This document shows, piece by piece, positions 52,097-61,076 of a stretch of 64,000 bases of DNA (position 1 is its first letter; every line of letters begins with the position of its first letter). The notes under the pieces are model-generated. The model was not told where the DNA came from. It worked only from the letters and a program-made list of their open reading frames with translations, and did no database searches. The DNA comes from Microbulbifer sp. MKSA007 (GTDB lineage: Bacteria > Pseudomonadota > Gammaproteobacteria > Pseudomonadales > Cellvibrionaceae). The stretch lies in NCBI GenBank assembly GCA_032615215.1, contig CP128433.1, positions 2,687,501-2,751,500 on the forward strand. Direction: 5' to 3'. Both the position numbers and the translations under genes were made by a program.

Positions 52097-53242
52097 TTAT
52101 TGGAAGGTATTGCCTACATTGCCTGTGCCAGTTTGCGTGGTTAATGCGATTTCACCACTGCCAACCTGAGAGATTGTTTGAGTATTGGAAGTACCGTTTT
52201 GTGTCGCAAGAATGCTGCTGCTAATACCGCTATGTTGATTAATCTGGGAAGAATTAGAATCGCCAAACTGATTTAGTATCAATGAACTGGTGAGCAAAGA
52301 CCCGTCCTGCCCCTGATCTATTTGTGCTGTATTGTTTGAACCATCCTGGATTACTAGAGTGGTGCAGGAAATAAGTTCAATAGCGGCAATATTTTCGTTC
52401 CCTTGATCAAGATTTACCGTATTAGAAGAGCCGGTTTGCATTACCTCACCGCTGCTTGAGGTAATATTCTCCTGATCCACATTTGCAATATTATTGTCAC
52501 CAATCTGGGTGACTATCCCAGTAGCAGCTGAAACATCAGTTTCTTGTTCTATTCTTCCAGTATTCGAATCACCTATCTGCGTTATTATTGCAGTGCTCGT
52601 CGTCGTGACTTCATCCTGCTCGATATCTAAAAAGTTGGAAGAGCCAGTCTGACTGGCCATAGCAAAGGTAAAGGTTACATCTCTATCCTGATCTATATTG
52701 GCGAAGTTGGAGTCACCAACTTGGGTGAACATGGCGCTAGTACTATCCACCCTTATACGCTGATCTAAAACCAATGTGTTAGACATTCCTTGTTGAGATG
52801 CAACAAGTGTGGTGGAAGTAACATCTTCCTGTTGCCGGACTTGGATGTCGTTTAAGTCTCCAGCCTGAGTGCCCGTGAAGGCGCTGAATTGAGCATCGTC
52901 CTGCAGTAAGGTCGCTGTATTATCACTGCCATTCTGGGACAGGGAGGACGTAGTAAGCTGCGTTGCATTCTGTTGCACTGCTGAGGCCTGATTCAAATTT
53001 CCCGTCTGCACCAGTTCAATAGTGCTTTCAGAAGTGCCCGTAGTTTGGGTTGCATCCGAGTCATTGAAATCGCCGATTTGGGTCTGAACAATCAAGTTGT
53101 TATGCACAGTACCATCGGACTGATCAGAAGTTGCACTATTGCCAGTACCTTCCTGGAATACCAGGGTGACATTATTATCAGCTAGAGCAGATATGCTGGC
53201 GGCAAATAGCGCGACTGCAGTCACAGAACTTGTCACTTTCAT
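52097..53242 (-). CDS. Curlin-repeat protein (orphan amyloid candidate)
   Basis: 381 residues. A Sec signal peptide (to about residue 22, ALAD) precedes about 15 hexads of the curlin form Q-x-G-x-x-N (for example QIGDFN, QVGDSN, QTGSSN), each followed by a Q about six residues later. Repeats are spaced by longer Thr/Ser/Val-rich segments than in CsgA. No csgE/F/G/D genes are in the window. It may be an extracellular amyloid or a beta-helix adhesin. The repeat pattern is certain, the biology inferred. Confidence 0.75.
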   Translation of the reverse strand: MKVTSSVTAVALFAASISALADNNVTLVFQEGTGNSATSDQSDGTVHNNLIVQTQIGDFNDSDATQTTGTSESTIELVQTGNLNQASAVQQNATQLTTSSLSQNGSDNTATLLQDDAQFSAFTGTQAGDLNDIQVRQQEDVTSTTLVASQQGMSNTLVLDQRIRVDSTSAMFTQVGDSNFANIDQDRDVTFTFAMASQTGSSNFLDIEQDEVTTTSTAIITQIGDSNTGRIEQETDVSAATGIVTQIGDNNIANVDQENITSSSGEVMQTGSSNTVNLDQGNENIAAIELISCTTLVIQDGSNNTAQIDQGQDGSLLTSSLILNQFGDSNSSQINQHSGISSSILATQNGTSNTQTISQVGSGEIALTTQTGTGNVGNTFQ

Positions 53243-53511
53243 AGAGGTAATCCCTTATTGGTTAAATTTTATGGGGCGACTGCTTATAAGCCTCGACTGC
53301 AAGCCTGGATGAGCATCAAGGGAACTGCCATAGGAAAAAATGGCTGAATAACTAAGAAGAAAGCTTGGGATTGTTGTTTGTTCACCGGGCCAACTTGCTG
53401 TATAACCATACAGCTCAAGAGTAACCTCTGCCTCATTGTTTGCATATCACGTCATAAGGATTTGGTGTGCGGTATCAACGATAGATAGATCGAAAAACTA
53501 GCGCTTGTGCC

Positions 53512-55173
53512 ATGACCCAACCGATAGAATTGCCAACTGGCTACTACCTGGACAACTTTAAAGCGTTGATTGAATTTGTTAGCCAACATTATTCCTGGCT
53601 TATCACCACATCTGAGCAAAAATTTTTTAAAACCTTCCAAGAGTTGGATATTTATAGCCAGCGGCTCTATGTGCGTTTGCTGTCCCGTAAAGGAGTGCCT
53701 TCCTCTAGAGGATCGCTTTTCCGCCTGGAGAAGCTTAACTACGGTGAGATAGAGTGCATTGAAAGTGCTGCAGCTGTTTTGGATCGTGCTGGACTACTTT
53801 GTTTTAATCCGGTGTTAACGGCACAAGAATATCTACCATTATTTACCAAAGCTGAATTGCTTGCGGCAGGACACTTGGGTATACACAAGTCTCTCAGCCG
53901 GCCTTCCCTCGAGCAACTATTGCTTGAAGACTCCAGTTCGAGTGACTGGTTTGTGAAGTTGCTTTCTCAGCACAGGGTACTAGCCGTCCAGGGTGCTGAG
54001 CATTTCCAGACTTTTAAACTGTGTTACTTTGGCAACTTGAACCAGGACCTTACTGATTATGTATTACGGGATCTTGGGCTTTATCGCTATGAATCCTATC
54101 CACTGGATAAGAAAAATCTCCCCTTTCAAAGTCGGGCACAAATTGATCAGTATCTGCTTTACTACCAATGCCTGGAGCTGTTAGAAGAGCCATTACTGGA
54201 AGATGCAGAAGCCATAATAGCCTTATCTGCTCAACTGCCAGAAGGTATTGATGGTGACTCAACCCTGGCTCGTCGGCTGGACAGAATACGTCTTAAGTTG
54301 GCACGGCAGCTTGAGCGGCTCAATGCTCTTGAGCAGGCAGATGCACTATATCAACTTTGTAAAACCCCTCCCGCCCGTGAGCGCCGCGCACGCATTGCCG
54401 TAAAGCAAGGGTACGACACTCTGGCATTGGAAATATGCGAGGAAATAATAGCTTCCCCTATGGACCAGGCAGAAAGAGAGTTTGCTCTTGTCTTTGGTTA
54501 CCGCACAGCCAAACGAAGTGGAGGCCTCAACAATTGGCAGGCACCTCATAAAATCCAAGCCCCCACTGAAGTGATAAGTTTGGCGCAGGGGGAAATCTGT
54601 GTTGAGCTGCTGGTGGCAGAGCACCTTGAAGGTTCTAGCGGTGGTGAGTGCTTTTATGTAGAGAACACCCTATTCACCGGTGTGTTGGGCCTCTATATTT
54701 GGGGCATACTATTTGCACCTGTGCCTGGTGCTTTTTTCAATCCCTTCCAGGTAGCCCCAGCTGATTTTCGCACCGCGGATTTTTACTATTCCCGTCAAGC
54801 GCTATTCACCCAGCGATTGGCCGAAATAGAGCATGAGTCCTTGAAGTCCCGCGTCCTCGCTACCTTTGCAGAGAAACAAGGTATGGCCAACCCTTTAGTT
54901 GCTTGGGAGGCTTTGTCTACAGAACTACTTGAGAAGGCGCTGGATAGAATCCCCCCAAGTCATTGGCGTTCAATTTTTACTCGCATGCTCAGTGATATCA
55001 CACAGAATAGAAATGGGCTGCCAGACCTTATTTGCTTTACTCCCTCCGGTCACTATGAACTCGTGGAGGTTAAAGGTCCTGGGGATCGCTTACAAAAAAA
55101 CCAAGAACGCTGGCTGGCGTTTTTTGCTGAAGAGGCGATCCCTCATCGCGTAATTCATGTGGAATGGCACTAG
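53512..55173 (+). CDS. FAN1-like VRR-NUC structure-specific nuclease
   Basis: 553 residues. The long N-terminal part (1-440) is helical, like the FAN1 SAP/TPR-like region. The C-terminal VRR-NUC domain carries NGLPDLICF near 500-508 and the VEVKGPGDRLQKNQERW motif near 518-534, giving the PD-(D/E)xK-type active site. It should cut flap or crosslink-stalled DNA. The next gene overlaps it by 10 nt and encodes an XPD-like helicase, a pairing seen in DNA-crosslink repair operons of gammaproteobacteria. Confidence 0.85.
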   Translation: MTQPIELPTGYYLDNFKALIEFVSQHYSWLITTSEQKFFKTFQELDIYSQRLYVRLLSRKGVPSSRGSLFRLEKLNYGEIECIESAAAVLDRAGLLCFNPVLTAQEYLPLFTKAELLAAGHLGIHKSLSRPSLEQLLLEDSSSSDWFVKLLSQHRVLAVQGAEHFQTFKLCYFGNLNQDLTDYVLRDLGLYRYESYPLDKKNLPFQSRAQIDQYLLYYQCLELLEEPLLEDAEAIIALSAQLPEGIDGDSTLARRLDRIRLKLARQLERLNALEQADALYQLCKTPPARERRARIAVKQGYDTLALEICEEIIASPMDQAEREFALVFGYRTAKRSGGLNNWQAPHKIQAPTEVISLAQGEICVELLVAEHLEGSSGGECFYVENTLFTGVLGLYIWGILFAPVPGAFFNPFQVAPADFRTADFYYSRQALFTQRLAEIEHESLKSRVLATFAEKQGMANPLVAWEALSTELLEKALDRIPPSHWRSIFTRMLSDITQNRNGLPDLICFTPSGHYELVEVKGPGDRLQKNQERWLAFFAEEAIPHRVIHVEWH

Positions 55174-57608
55174 CTTTGGATAGCTTAGAGTCGGCTGAGA
55201 CTTTGAATCTTTCTGTGGGAGAGCTAGTCGCTTTTTCCTGCCGCAGCGGAGATTTGATTCGGGAGCCAACTTCAGGGCCCTCTGCCCAGGAAGGGATTCG
55301 GGCTCATCAGAAGCTACAAAATCAGCGGCCCAAAGGCGCTGAGGCAGAATACAAGCTCAAGACCCAAATAGACTGGATGGAACAACAGGTTACTTTGAGC
55401 GGCCGGGTTGACATTTTTCATCCGAAAAGTGATTTGCATAAACCGGCTCAGCTGGATGAAATTAAGACCACTTATTTACCCCCATCGAAGTTGCCCGAAG
55501 CCACTAAGGAATTGCATTGGGCCCAGCTAAAAATTTACGGCTATTGCCACTTGGTAAATGAAGGTGCTACAGATGGTACAGATACAGTTGCCCTGAAAGT
55601 TGTCTGGTATAACCTCAAGGAGCGCAAGGCCTATCCAGAATGCATAGAGTACCGCTTTAGTGAGCTTAAGGCCTTTACTCTTGAGGCTCTCACAAAATAT
55701 TTGTGTTGGCGCAGGGCTTGGCAGGAACATCGGCAACGGCTTATTGATACGGCGAAACAGCTCGCTTTCCCTTTCCCGCAATACCGCCCCGGCCAGCGCC
55801 AACTGGCAGTGGAAGCCTACCGGTGCTTCCGGGACGGTGGTGAGCTGGTGGCTGAAGCACCCACGGGAACCGGCAAGACAATCAGTACCCTCTTCCCAGC
55901 CATAAAGGCAATTGGCGAGGAAAAGCTGGATCAGCTGGTTTACCTGACAGCAAAGAATTCCGGTCGGCAAATGGTGCGGGAAACCATTGAGGCACTTCAG
56001 GCGAGTGGTTTGCAGTTATCTTTACTTGAAATTCAAGCAAGGGAAAAAGCCTGTGCCTGTAACCTGGGGCTTTGTACCCGTGATGATGACGGCATCTGTC
56101 CGAGAACAAAAGGATTTTATGATCGACTTCCAGTTGCAATGGATGCCCTGCTCGGCCGGCCCCAGTTAACTCCCAAAGAGATTGCTGACGTGGCGGATCA
56201 GCAGCAAATCTGTCCCTTTGAACTCTCCCTTCAAATATTGCCTTGGGTAGACTTGGTGGTATGTGATTTCAATTATGTATTTGACCCTTTGGTACGCCTG
56301 ACCAGTTTTCAGGACCAGCGCAATCGCCGCGCACTGTTAATCGATGAAGCTCACAATTTAATCGACCGCGCCCAGGAAATGTACAGTGCAAAGTTGTCCC
56401 GCCGTGATAGTCGACGTGCAGCTAATGCTTGCAAAGGGCACTCTCCGACATTGCAGAGAAGTATCCAGTCTCTGGTTCGGGCAATTGATAATTGGATCAA
56501 GCGATTGCGAGAAGTTGGTGTAGCTCAAAGCCACAGTGCTTTTGAAGGGGGTGAAGTTTGGGTCACTGCAGCAACAGGTGAAGAAGAGCATCCAGAATCG
56601 GTTTCCCGAGCGGTGCAAAAAGTGCTCTCCACGGTCAGCCAACTTATAGAAAGCTCTCAGTCGCCCCCGGAAGAAACAGCAGAGTGGTTAAGGTCTGTCT
56701 ATCGTTACGCCGTTATTGAGCAGGAGCTTTCCGATCAGCATAAAGTCGTCACTCGGGTGATTGACCGGGATGCTCCCTGGCAGGAGCAGGAAATTAAGCT
56801 ACTTTGTTTAAATGCTGCACAGTTTTTACAGCGATCCTATCAGCAAAACCAAGCCGCTTTACTCTTCTCTGCGACTTTGCGCCCAGCCAGCTATATATTT
56901 AGTCAACTGGGTGTAGAGCATGAGTCGCCCTACTTAAGACTGCCCTCGCCTTTTCAGCCGCAGCAACAGGGTGTCTTCCTGTGTCCATATATAGATACGC
57001 GCTACCAAGCCCGCGACCGCTCAATAGAGAACCTCGTCGACATTATTTCCCGTACCTTTTACAGCCGCGCAGGAAATTACCTGGTATTTTTTCCCTCTTA
57101 TCGTTACCTGGAGCAAGTTGCTGAGAGTTTTAAGGCGAGATTCCCGGAAGTGTTCTTGTTACAACAGCTGCCGGGACAGGGAGAGACAGAGCGCGCTGAG
57201 TTTTTGTCTGGATTCAACGAAGGTAACAAGAGCCTTGGGTTTGCCATTATGGGGGGCATCTTTGGTGAAGGCATTGACTATGTTGGGGAGAAGCTGGTTG
57301 GCACTATTATCGTCGGTACTGGGCTCCCGCAAGTTAATGTTGAGCGGGAGCTACAGCGCGATGCTGCGGAAACCACTGGCATCCATGGATTTGACATCGC
57401 CTACCGCTATCCAGGGATGACTCGCGTACTGCAAACTGCCGGTCGGGTTATACGTTCCGAATCTGATAAAGGTGTGATCATTCTGGCAGATAGCCGCTTT
57501 TCAGAACCTTTTTATTGGCAGCTTTTCCCCGAGCACTGGCAACCGGCGGTTTGTCGTAACACTGATCAATTAACGGGCAACTTGGAGAAGTTCTGGAGCT
57601 TGAGCTAA
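55164..57608 (+). CDS. XPD/DinG-like helicase with N-terminal PD-(D/E)xK nuclease
   Basis: 814 residues. The N-terminal domain (1-210) resembles Cas4/RecB-like nucleases: QLDEIKT near residue 96-102 gives the D-ExK pair, followed by the W-QLKIYGYC helix. The helicase part has Walker A APTGTGKT near 232-239, four Fe-S cysteines (CACNLGLC...C near 296-312), DEAH near 393-396 and a QTAGRVIRSE motif VI near 757. A 5'-3' Fe-S helicase joined to a nuclease is well suited to processing DNA ends or crosslinks with the upstream FAN1-like protein. Confidence 0.8.
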   Translation: MALALDSLESAETLNLSVGELVAFSCRSGDLIREPTSGPSAQEGIRAHQKLQNQRPKGAEAEYKLKTQIDWMEQQVTLSGRVDIFHPKSDLHKPAQLDEIKTTYLPPSKLPEATKELHWAQLKIYGYCHLVNEGATDGTDTVALKVVWYNLKERKAYPECIEYRFSELKAFTLEALTKYLCWRRAWQEHRQRLIDTAKQLAFPFPQYRPGQRQLAVEAYRCFRDGGELVAEAPTGTGKTISTLFPAIKAIGEEKLDQLVYLTAKNSGRQMVRETIEALQASGLQLSLLEIQAREKACACNLGLCTRDDDGICPRTKGFYDRLPVAMDALLGRPQLTPKEIADVADQQQICPFELSLQILPWVDLVVCDFNYVFDPLVRLTSFQDQRNRRALLIDEAHNLIDRAQEMYSAKLSRRDSRRAANACKGHSPTLQRSIQSLVRAIDNWIKRLREVGVAQSHSAFEGGEVWVTAATGEEEHPESVSRAVQKVLSTVSQLIESSQSPPEETAEWLRSVYRYAVIEQELSDQHKVVTRVIDRDAPWQEQEIKLLCLNAAQFLQRSYQQNQAALLFSATLRPASYIFSQLGVEHESPYLRLPSPFQPQQQGVFLCPYIDTRYQARDRSIENLVDIISRTFYSRAGNYLVFFPSYRYLEQVAESFKARFPEVFLLQQLPGQGETERAEFLSGFNEGNKSLGFAIMGGIFGEGIDYVGEKLVGTIIVGTGLPQVNVERELQRDAAETTGIHGFDIAYRYPGMTRVLQTAGRVIRSESDKGVIILADSRFSEPFYWQLFPEHWQPAVCRNTDQLTGNLEKFWSLS

Positions 57609-57617
57609 CCCAGGTTT

Positions 57618-57989
57618 TTAGGATTTGTACTCCCTCAGCCCAAATTTTCCCAGCATCCAAGCGATAAGCGCTCCGCTCAATATCCCCGCCGTATTGGCCA
57701 CGAAATCTAACCACTCACCCGTTCGATTCACATAAGGTTGAAGTAACTCGATGCCACCGCTCCACAGTACAAAAAATAGTCCTATTAGCCACCAGTAACT
57801 AGGCCTGCGCAGGGCGACGGGGAACATCAGTGCACTATAGGCAATTAAGTGATTGGTTTTGTCGGTGCCGGGTATATTGGGTACTTCGGGAAGCGGAAAC
57901 AGGGATAGGCTTGTAATAGTGCACAAAAATACCACTGTTAGCAGAATCCAATAGTTGTAGACGAGCCTTAAGGGAAGTTGAATTATCAT
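57618..57989 (-). CDS. VanZ-like membrane protein
   Basis: 123 residues with four hydrophobic segments. The PNIPGTDKTNHLIAYSALMF motif (about residues 36-55) and the C-terminal NRTGEWLDFVANTAGILSG helix (about 90-108) are typical of VanZ family members. Function in this family is poorly known (teicoplanin resistance in some). Last gene of a leftward HIT-HD-VanZ unit. Confidence 0.8.
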   Translation of the reverse strand: MIIQLPLRLVYNYWILLTVVFLCTITSLSLFPLPEVPNIPGTDKTNHLIAYSALMFPVALRRPSYWWLIGLFFVLWSGGIELLQPYVNRTGEWLDFVANTAGILSGALIAWMLGKFGLREYKS

Positions 57990-58009
57990 TTAAACCACGC
58001 AAGAATACG

Positions 58010-58618
58010 TCAAAAGGCCTGTAAACTTCTTTTAATATTACTACGAGCTTGAGCATCAAAGTGACTGTGAAAGTAATCGGTGTGATAAAGCCTTTTCTGA
58101 GACAAAAATTCCCTTAATATTTCCCTGCGTTTCTTTTTGTAAATCATAATCGGTACCAGCCGATACTCTTTACGGACTTGTTTTTCATAAGCTTCGAAAA
58201 CGCTTGTGCTGGCACCCAGGATCGTTAGGTCAATGTCGATAATTAGCTTTTCATCAATACTAACTGGCGTGTAATTGTGGCAGGTTGCCATAATCAATTG
58301 GTACACCCTATCCGCCCCTGTGGGACAATACCCGGAATCGATCAGGAACTTTTTTGCCCATAGAGCACTGTTTTCTTCATTCTTAGAGGAAAAAGGCTTG
58401 TAAATCGCATCGTGAAACCAGATAGCCAGCTCGACCTCATGGGGGTGCTCGGCAAGCTCTGCAACTTTATCAAAGTGCTTCAGCATCGCATCAATGTGAT
58501 GCCCTGTATGATAATGCCTATGATTCTCTGCATACGAAGAAACTAACTTTTCGAAGCACTGAAGGGATTCAGGAAGATTGAGTGCCCCCATTAGGTTGAG
58601 CCATCTATTTTGGTTCAT
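58010..58618 (-). CDS. HD-superfamily metal-dependent phosphohydrolase
   Basis: 202 residues. The HD motif is spread as YHTGHHIDAML near residue 37-47 (first His), IWFHDAIYKP near 66-75 (HD), and a later DIDLTILG near 128-135 (Asp ligand). This group is often annotated as a NMDAR2C-like HD protein. It probably cleaves a phosphate ester or nucleotide in the cytoplasm. It overlaps the HIT gene by 4 nt (ATGA). Confidence 0.75.
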   Translation of the reverse strand: MNQNRWLNLMGALNLPESLQCFEKLVSSYAENHRHYHTGHHIDAMLKHFDKVAELAEHPHEVELAIWFHDAIYKPFSSKNEENSALWAKKFLIDSGYCPTGADRVYQLIMATCHNYTPVSIDEKLIIDIDLTILGASTSVFEAYEKQVRKEYRLVPIMIYKKKRREILREFLSQKRLYHTDYFHSHFDAQARSNIKRSLQAF

Positions 58619-59022
58619 TGGCTAATCCTCGGAGCGTCATCTTTCCGAAAACCCGTAGCTTGTAAAGTGTTTTTCCCTGCCAATACCAAATAAAGCCATG
58701 CCTTTCTCCATCGATTCCCCAATAATACGATATGAATATGCCAGCCTTTTTCCCGTCGAGCACTATAACCACTGTAAAGGAGAGTATAGGCTTCTGGGTC
58801 ACCGACTATTGATTCGGCAATGCTTCTTGCATGCTCAATGCCAAGTGAAACCATCTCACTAACCTCCTCCTTACTTGGTTCTCCCTGGGATTTTGGAAAA
58901 ACCAAGAGGTGGTAATTCGGTATTAAGTCTCTGCGAACCCTGATCAACCGGCAATTGTTCCCAGAGGCTAAAGTAATATTCCCGTTGTTGTCCGATGAAT
59001 TGCCAAATACCCGCTGCTTCAT
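58615..59022 (-). CDS. HIT-like nucleotide-binding protein
   Basis: 135 residues. The HIT signature HIHIVLLG (about residues 94-101, HxHxh) lies in GWHIHIVLLGNR, near the C-terminal third as expected. Upstream strands NYHLLVFPKSQ (34-44) fit a HIT fold. Members hydrolyse or transfer nucleotides. GAGG precedes the ATG. Operon with the HD gene (4-nt overlap) and VanZ. Confidence 0.65.
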   Translation of the reverse strand: MKQRVFGNSSDNNGNITLASGNNCRLIRVRRDLIPNYHLLVFPKSQGEPSKEEVSEMVSLGIEHARSIAESIVGDPEAYTLLYSGYSARREKGWHIHIVLLGNRWRKAWLYLVLAGKNTLQATGFRKDDAPRISQ

Positions 59023-59182
59023 AAATCCTCAGATACTTATTTACTTTTTTGTACCCGAGTACAAATTGAGAGCTGGCAAAGACGCTATTTGCGCCTATTC
59101 CCCATAGTAAGTATCGGGAGGCCACTCTGACAAGCCGCTGGCCACTTTATTGGGGAGACAAGCTGGCTTTGGCAGGCAAACT

Positions 59183-59875
59183 TTAAAGGCAGTTAGCCAA
59201 CGTTGCGGTTAACTCCTGAGTTTTGAGGAAAGCTCGTTTAATCGAATCCCGGTGCCTTTTATCAGCAAATTCCTGGTACTCTGCATTGATTTCATGGAAC
59301 TCCTCAACCCCCAAATAGCGGCTTAAGGTTCGGATATGTGGCCCCAGGTGATTCATTTGCTCACGGATTCCTCCTTGTCCAAAGCCAAACTCCCCGGCAG
59401 AGGTGATTAGCACCAGCTTTTTGCCAGACATAATAGGCTCTAAGGGGAAGTCACCACGGTCTAAATCAAAGGTGAACGTCTTGTTGATACGAACAACTTG
59501 ATCGAACCAGGCCTTAAGTGCGGCAGGCATGCCGTAGTTATACATCGAAGTTGACATAACAATGATATCCGCCTGGGATAGCTCATCAATCAAGATGTCA
59601 GAAAGCGCTACCAGGGACTGCTGCTCTTCTGTGCGATCCGCCTCAGGCGTAAAAACCGAGGCAATCCAATCTTGATTGATAAAGCCTGGCGGGTTTAAAC
59701 CGACATCTCTATGGATAACTTTATCTTGGGGTCTCTTTTCTAGCCAACCGCTTACAAAACTTGCGGCAACTGCTTTGGAGATTGAGGTATGCCTGGGGAT
59801 ATTCGCACTGTCTTGTGGTGCTGCTAAGCCGCTCCACTTCTGGGCACTAGCGTCAATATGTAATAGTGTTTTCAT
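59183..59875 (-). CDS. azoR: FMN-dependent NADH-azoreductase (AcpD/AzoR family)
   Basis: 230 residues. Flavodoxin-like fold: LLHIDASAQKWSG at the N-terminus, STSMYNYGMPAALKAWFDQVVR near residues 106-127 (in part), and LVLITSAGEFG near 152-162. It reduces quinones and azo compounds with NADH and FMN in the cytoplasm. A LysR regulator is transcribed divergently from a shared 122-bp region that contains a perfect inverted repeat, so the pair likely forms a quinone/electrophile-responsive unit. Confidence 0.85.
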   Translation of the reverse strand: MKTLLHIDASAQKWSGLAAPQDSANIPRHTSISKAVAASFVSGWLEKRPQDKVIHRDVGLNPPGFINQDWIASVFTPEADRTEEQQSLVALSDILIDELSQADIIVMSTSMYNYGMPAALKAWFDQVVRINKTFTFDLDRGDFPLEPIMSGKKLVLITSAGEFGFGQGGIREQMNHLGPHIRTLSRYLGVEEFHEINAEYQEFADKRHRDSIKRAFLKTQELTATLANCL

Positions 59876-59958
59876 AGTCTGGAACCTTTACTAAACCGCC
59901 TGAAGGTTCATCTATGGTGATGCTGGGGAGTACCCTTGACAAACGAGTTATTTCTTCC

Positions 59959-59983
59959 TATAGATGAGGAAAACTCATCTATA
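59959..59983. promoter_or_regulatory. Perfect inverted repeat, candidate LysR operator
   Basis: TATAGATGAG and CTCATCTATA are exact complements separated by GAAAA, in the divergent azoR/lysR region. A third half-site (TTCATCTAT) lies at about 59908-59916, nearer azoR. The layout matches LysR-type recognition and activation sites. Confidence 0.7.
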
Positions 59984-59997
59984 AGAGATTCTGATCG

Positions 59998-60888
59998 GTG
60001 TACCCAAACCTGCCCTCACTCAACGCCCTCAAAGTATTCGATGCCGCCGCCAGACTGGGCAGTTTCAAGAGAGCTGCGGAAGAACTCTTTATAACGCCGA
60101 CAGCCGTATCACATCAGATAAAGGGTTTGGAGGAGTCCCTGGGTACAACATTATTCGAGCGCAAAACCCGTGCCGTGCAGTTGACCAGTGAAGGGCGGAT
60201 GCTCGCTCAAACAACGTCTCAAATTTTTCAGCAGCTCACTGAAACGGTGAGTGAAATAACGTGTTCAAAGAAAACACTGACCGTTAGTACGACTTCAAGC
60301 TTTGCTGCTATGTGGCTTGTGCCCCATCTGGAGAATTTTTATCAGAAATTTCCAGATATCATTGTTTCAGTAGTGACCGGGGAAGAAGTGAGTGATATCG
60401 AGCGAGATAGACGTATCGACATCGCTATTCGGTACGGGAAATATGATGAAAGTACAAAAAATGCTCTCCACTTGGCCACCGAAACAATCGGTGTCTACGC
60501 TGCACCAAGCTACCTGACTCAGATTAGGGATATTTCTGAAGCTCAACTTCTGGAAACAAAATGGGTCAACTCATCACTTCCACCGCTGAACTGGCAAACT
60601 CTCCTCAAAAGAAAACTTGATGGCATTCGCGTGCGGCAGTTTGACCAGGAGCATCATGTAATCCAGGCCGCCTTGGCTGGCCAGGGTATTGCGCTAGTAA
60701 GTTCGCTTCTTGTTCAAAATCCTTTGCGCAATCAATGGCTGGTTCCTTTTAGAGGAGGCTCCAAGCTTTCAGGGATTGAGGGACTTACCTATTCCGCATT
60801 AATACCTAGCCGCCATTCAAGAAATGGAAATGTGTTGGCTTTCGTAACCTGGCTGAAGGAAGCACTACGCGATTCTCCCTATAGTTAG
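59998..60888 (+). CDS. LysR-family regulator (GcvA-like)
   Basis: 296 residues, GTG start. HTH region SLNALKVFDAAARLGSFKRAAEELFITPTAVSHQI (about residues 6-40, in part) is of the GcvA-like type, followed by the effector-binding domain (90-290). It is divergent from the azoreductase gene, with a perfect operator-like repeat between them. It probably controls azoR and itself in response to a quinone-like or electrophilic signal; the signal is inferred. Confidence 0.85.
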   Translation: MYPNLPSLNALKVFDAAARLGSFKRAAEELFITPTAVSHQIKGLEESLGTTLFERKTRAVQLTSEGRMLAQTTSQIFQQLTETVSEITCSKKTLTVSTTSSFAAMWLVPHLENFYQKFPDIIVSVVTGEEVSDIERDRRIDIAIRYGKYDESTKNALHLATETIGVYAAPSYLTQIRDISEAQLLETKWVNSSLPPLNWQTLLKRKLDGIRVRQFDQEHHVIQAALAGQGIALVSSLLVQNPLRNQWLVPFRGGSKLSGIEGLTYSALIPSRHSRNGNVLAFVTWLKEALRDSPYS

Positions 60889-60965
60889 GTACATCCGACT
60901 GGCACTGAACTCGCCTTCGGACTTGCCGAGAGTAGGTATGTATCTAATCTAAGTCCACACCAAGA

Positions 60966-60981
60966 GCACAACATATTGTGC
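60966..60981. promoter_or_regulatory. NrdR box 1
   Basis: GCACAACATATTGTGC (extended GAGCACAACATATTGTGCTC, a perfect palindrome apart from the 4-nt centre) matches the NrdR consensus ACACwATATaTwGTGT in form. It is 95 bp upstream of nrdD and exactly 32 bp centre-to-centre from box 2. Confidence 0.75.
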
Positions 60982-60997
60982 TCATCTATTAATCAAT

Positions 60998-61013
60998 GCG
61001 CCATATATAGTGA
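60998..61013. promoter_or_regulatory. NrdR box 2
   Basis: GCGCCATATATAGTGA keeps the ATATATAG-GTG core of the NrdR consensus. The 16-bp gap to box 1 (three helix turns centre to centre) is the usual spacing of paired NrdR sites. Together they suggest repression of nrdD when dATP is high. Confidence 0.7.
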
Positions 61014-61023
61014 TCTGGATCAA
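61010..61023. promoter_or_regulatory. FNR/Anr box
   Basis: GTGATCTGGATCAA matches TTGAT-N4-ATCAA at nine of ten fixed positions. It is 54 bp before nrdD and overlaps the end of NrdR box 2. It implies anaerobic activation of the class III ribonucleotide reductase operon. Confidence 0.7.
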
Positions 61024-61076
61024 TTGGCGTTCCTGTCTCTTCGATATGCTCTCCCCACAAATTGTGAGGAAGTCCG

